Positions 63,691 through 64,000 of a stretch of DNA of 64,000 nucleotides are shown in pieces. The notes beneath the pieces are model-generated. The model was not told the origin of the DNA. It saw only the letters and a program-made list of their open reading frames with translations, and ran no database searches. How positions within the stretch are numbered: the stretch's first letter is position 1; each line of letters begins with the position of its first letter. The stretch covers positions 1-64,000 of the forward strand of contig NZ_RYZH01000026.1 in NCBI RefSeq assembly GCF_003977685.1. Direction: 5' to 3'. Source of the stretch: Tautonia sociabilis (GTDB lineage Bacteria; Planctomycetota; Planctomycetia; Isosphaerales; Isosphaeraceae). The position numbers were made by a program, and so were the translations under genes.

Positions 63691-64000
63691 CCTCGGCACG
63701 CAAGGGCTGATGCCGGTTGGACCTTCGCCGTCGATCGGGGCCGGGAAACCCAGGGGGCGAGTCGCCCCCGAGCCCGGAAGGCTTCCGATGCCGATGGCGC
63801 CGAACCCTCGGCCCGCCCGAGGCCCCGAGAGGCCCCGAGAGACCCCAAGACGCGCCTGCCACCGCGTCGCTCCTCGATGGCCCGTCCTCGGCCGGCCGCC
63901 TTCCGCCCCGGCTCCAGGCGATCGCTCCTCGGCCGATTTCCCCGAGAGGCGCTTTATGGTCGTCGGAGAGGGCCCGGCTCGAGGCCCCGTCGGAGAGGCC
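63691..64000. other. End of window, no gene seen
   Basis: The last 310 bases hold only short frames rich in Arg, Pro and Gly. A short direct duplication (AGGCCCCGAG, near 63820-63840) is visible. A gene could start beyond the edge. Confidence 0.4.

Overview
The window is very GC-rich and almost fully coding. Its gene content points to a planctomycete, most likely of the Isosphaeraceae type (inference from content, not from a marker gene). The signs are paired DUF1549/DUF1553 (PSD1) and DUF1501 proteins, three secreted sulfatases, a Ser/Thr kinase fused to a formylglycine-generating-type domain, FHA/STAS signalling proteins, and many twin-arginine-like signal peptides. No rRNA, CRISPR array, prophage or intact insertion sequence was seen. 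One tRNA gene (Met, CAT anticodon) is present.

Layout. Positions 1-3 kb hold a DUF1549-type gene cut short next to the start of a possible transposase, then a sulfatase. Positions 3.2-6.1 kb hold a plus-strand cassette: NagB-like sugar-phosphate isomerase, PIG-L type deacetylase and an MFS transporter, probably for an amino sugar. Positions 6.2-9.9 kb hold a Tat-exported Csp1-like copper storage protein, a CHAP/NlpC-like protein and a polytopic membrane protein. Positions 10.5-14.5 kb hold a PSD1-DUF1501 pair. Positions 15.2-18.7 kb are a graveyard: a kinase/FGE gene with its middle missing, a WD40/caspase-like gene with its middle missing, and a headless BNR/sialidase fragment. After the tRNA, two 227-bp elements at 19.1-19.8 kb form long hairpins whose arms differ between copies but stay perfectly paired.

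Positions 20.1-31.9 kb carry a translationally coupled three-gene operon of 11.8 kb: a BRCT protein with HEAT-like repeats, a 2186-residue WD40+HEAT protein, and a SWIM zinc-finger protein with a C-terminal WGR domain. I know of no described system with this composition and regard it as the best candidate for a new system. It is followed by rsmH, a reverse-transcriptase N-terminal remnant, and a duplicated FHA-STAS protein.

Positions 35-46.8 kb hold a DUF1501 protein, a sulfatase, a ThDP enzyme with a Tat-like leader, an SDR, a sialidase-like protein, a beta-lactamase/VanX fusion, and queA with a glycine-rich insert. Positions 46.8-48.1 kb are repeat-rich and noncoding. Positions 48.1-52.9 kb hold a LolA-like secreted protein, rarA, a sulfatase with C-terminal HEAT repeats, and a STAS protein. 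Positions 52.9-63.7 kb are a surface-polysaccharide locus. Its minus-strand part runs from a Wzy/WaaL-type polymerase or ligase through two methyltransferases, a GT4 glycosyltransferase and an initiating sugar transferase to an aldo/keto reductase. A small secreted protein follows, and a CapD/FlaA1-type dehydratase lies divergently.

How the genes fit together (inference): exported sulfatases, sialidase-like proteins and the amino-sugar cassette suit a bacterium that strips and eats sulfated or aminated polysaccharides while making its own surface glycan. Long antisense open frames are common here because of the base composition and were not annotated.
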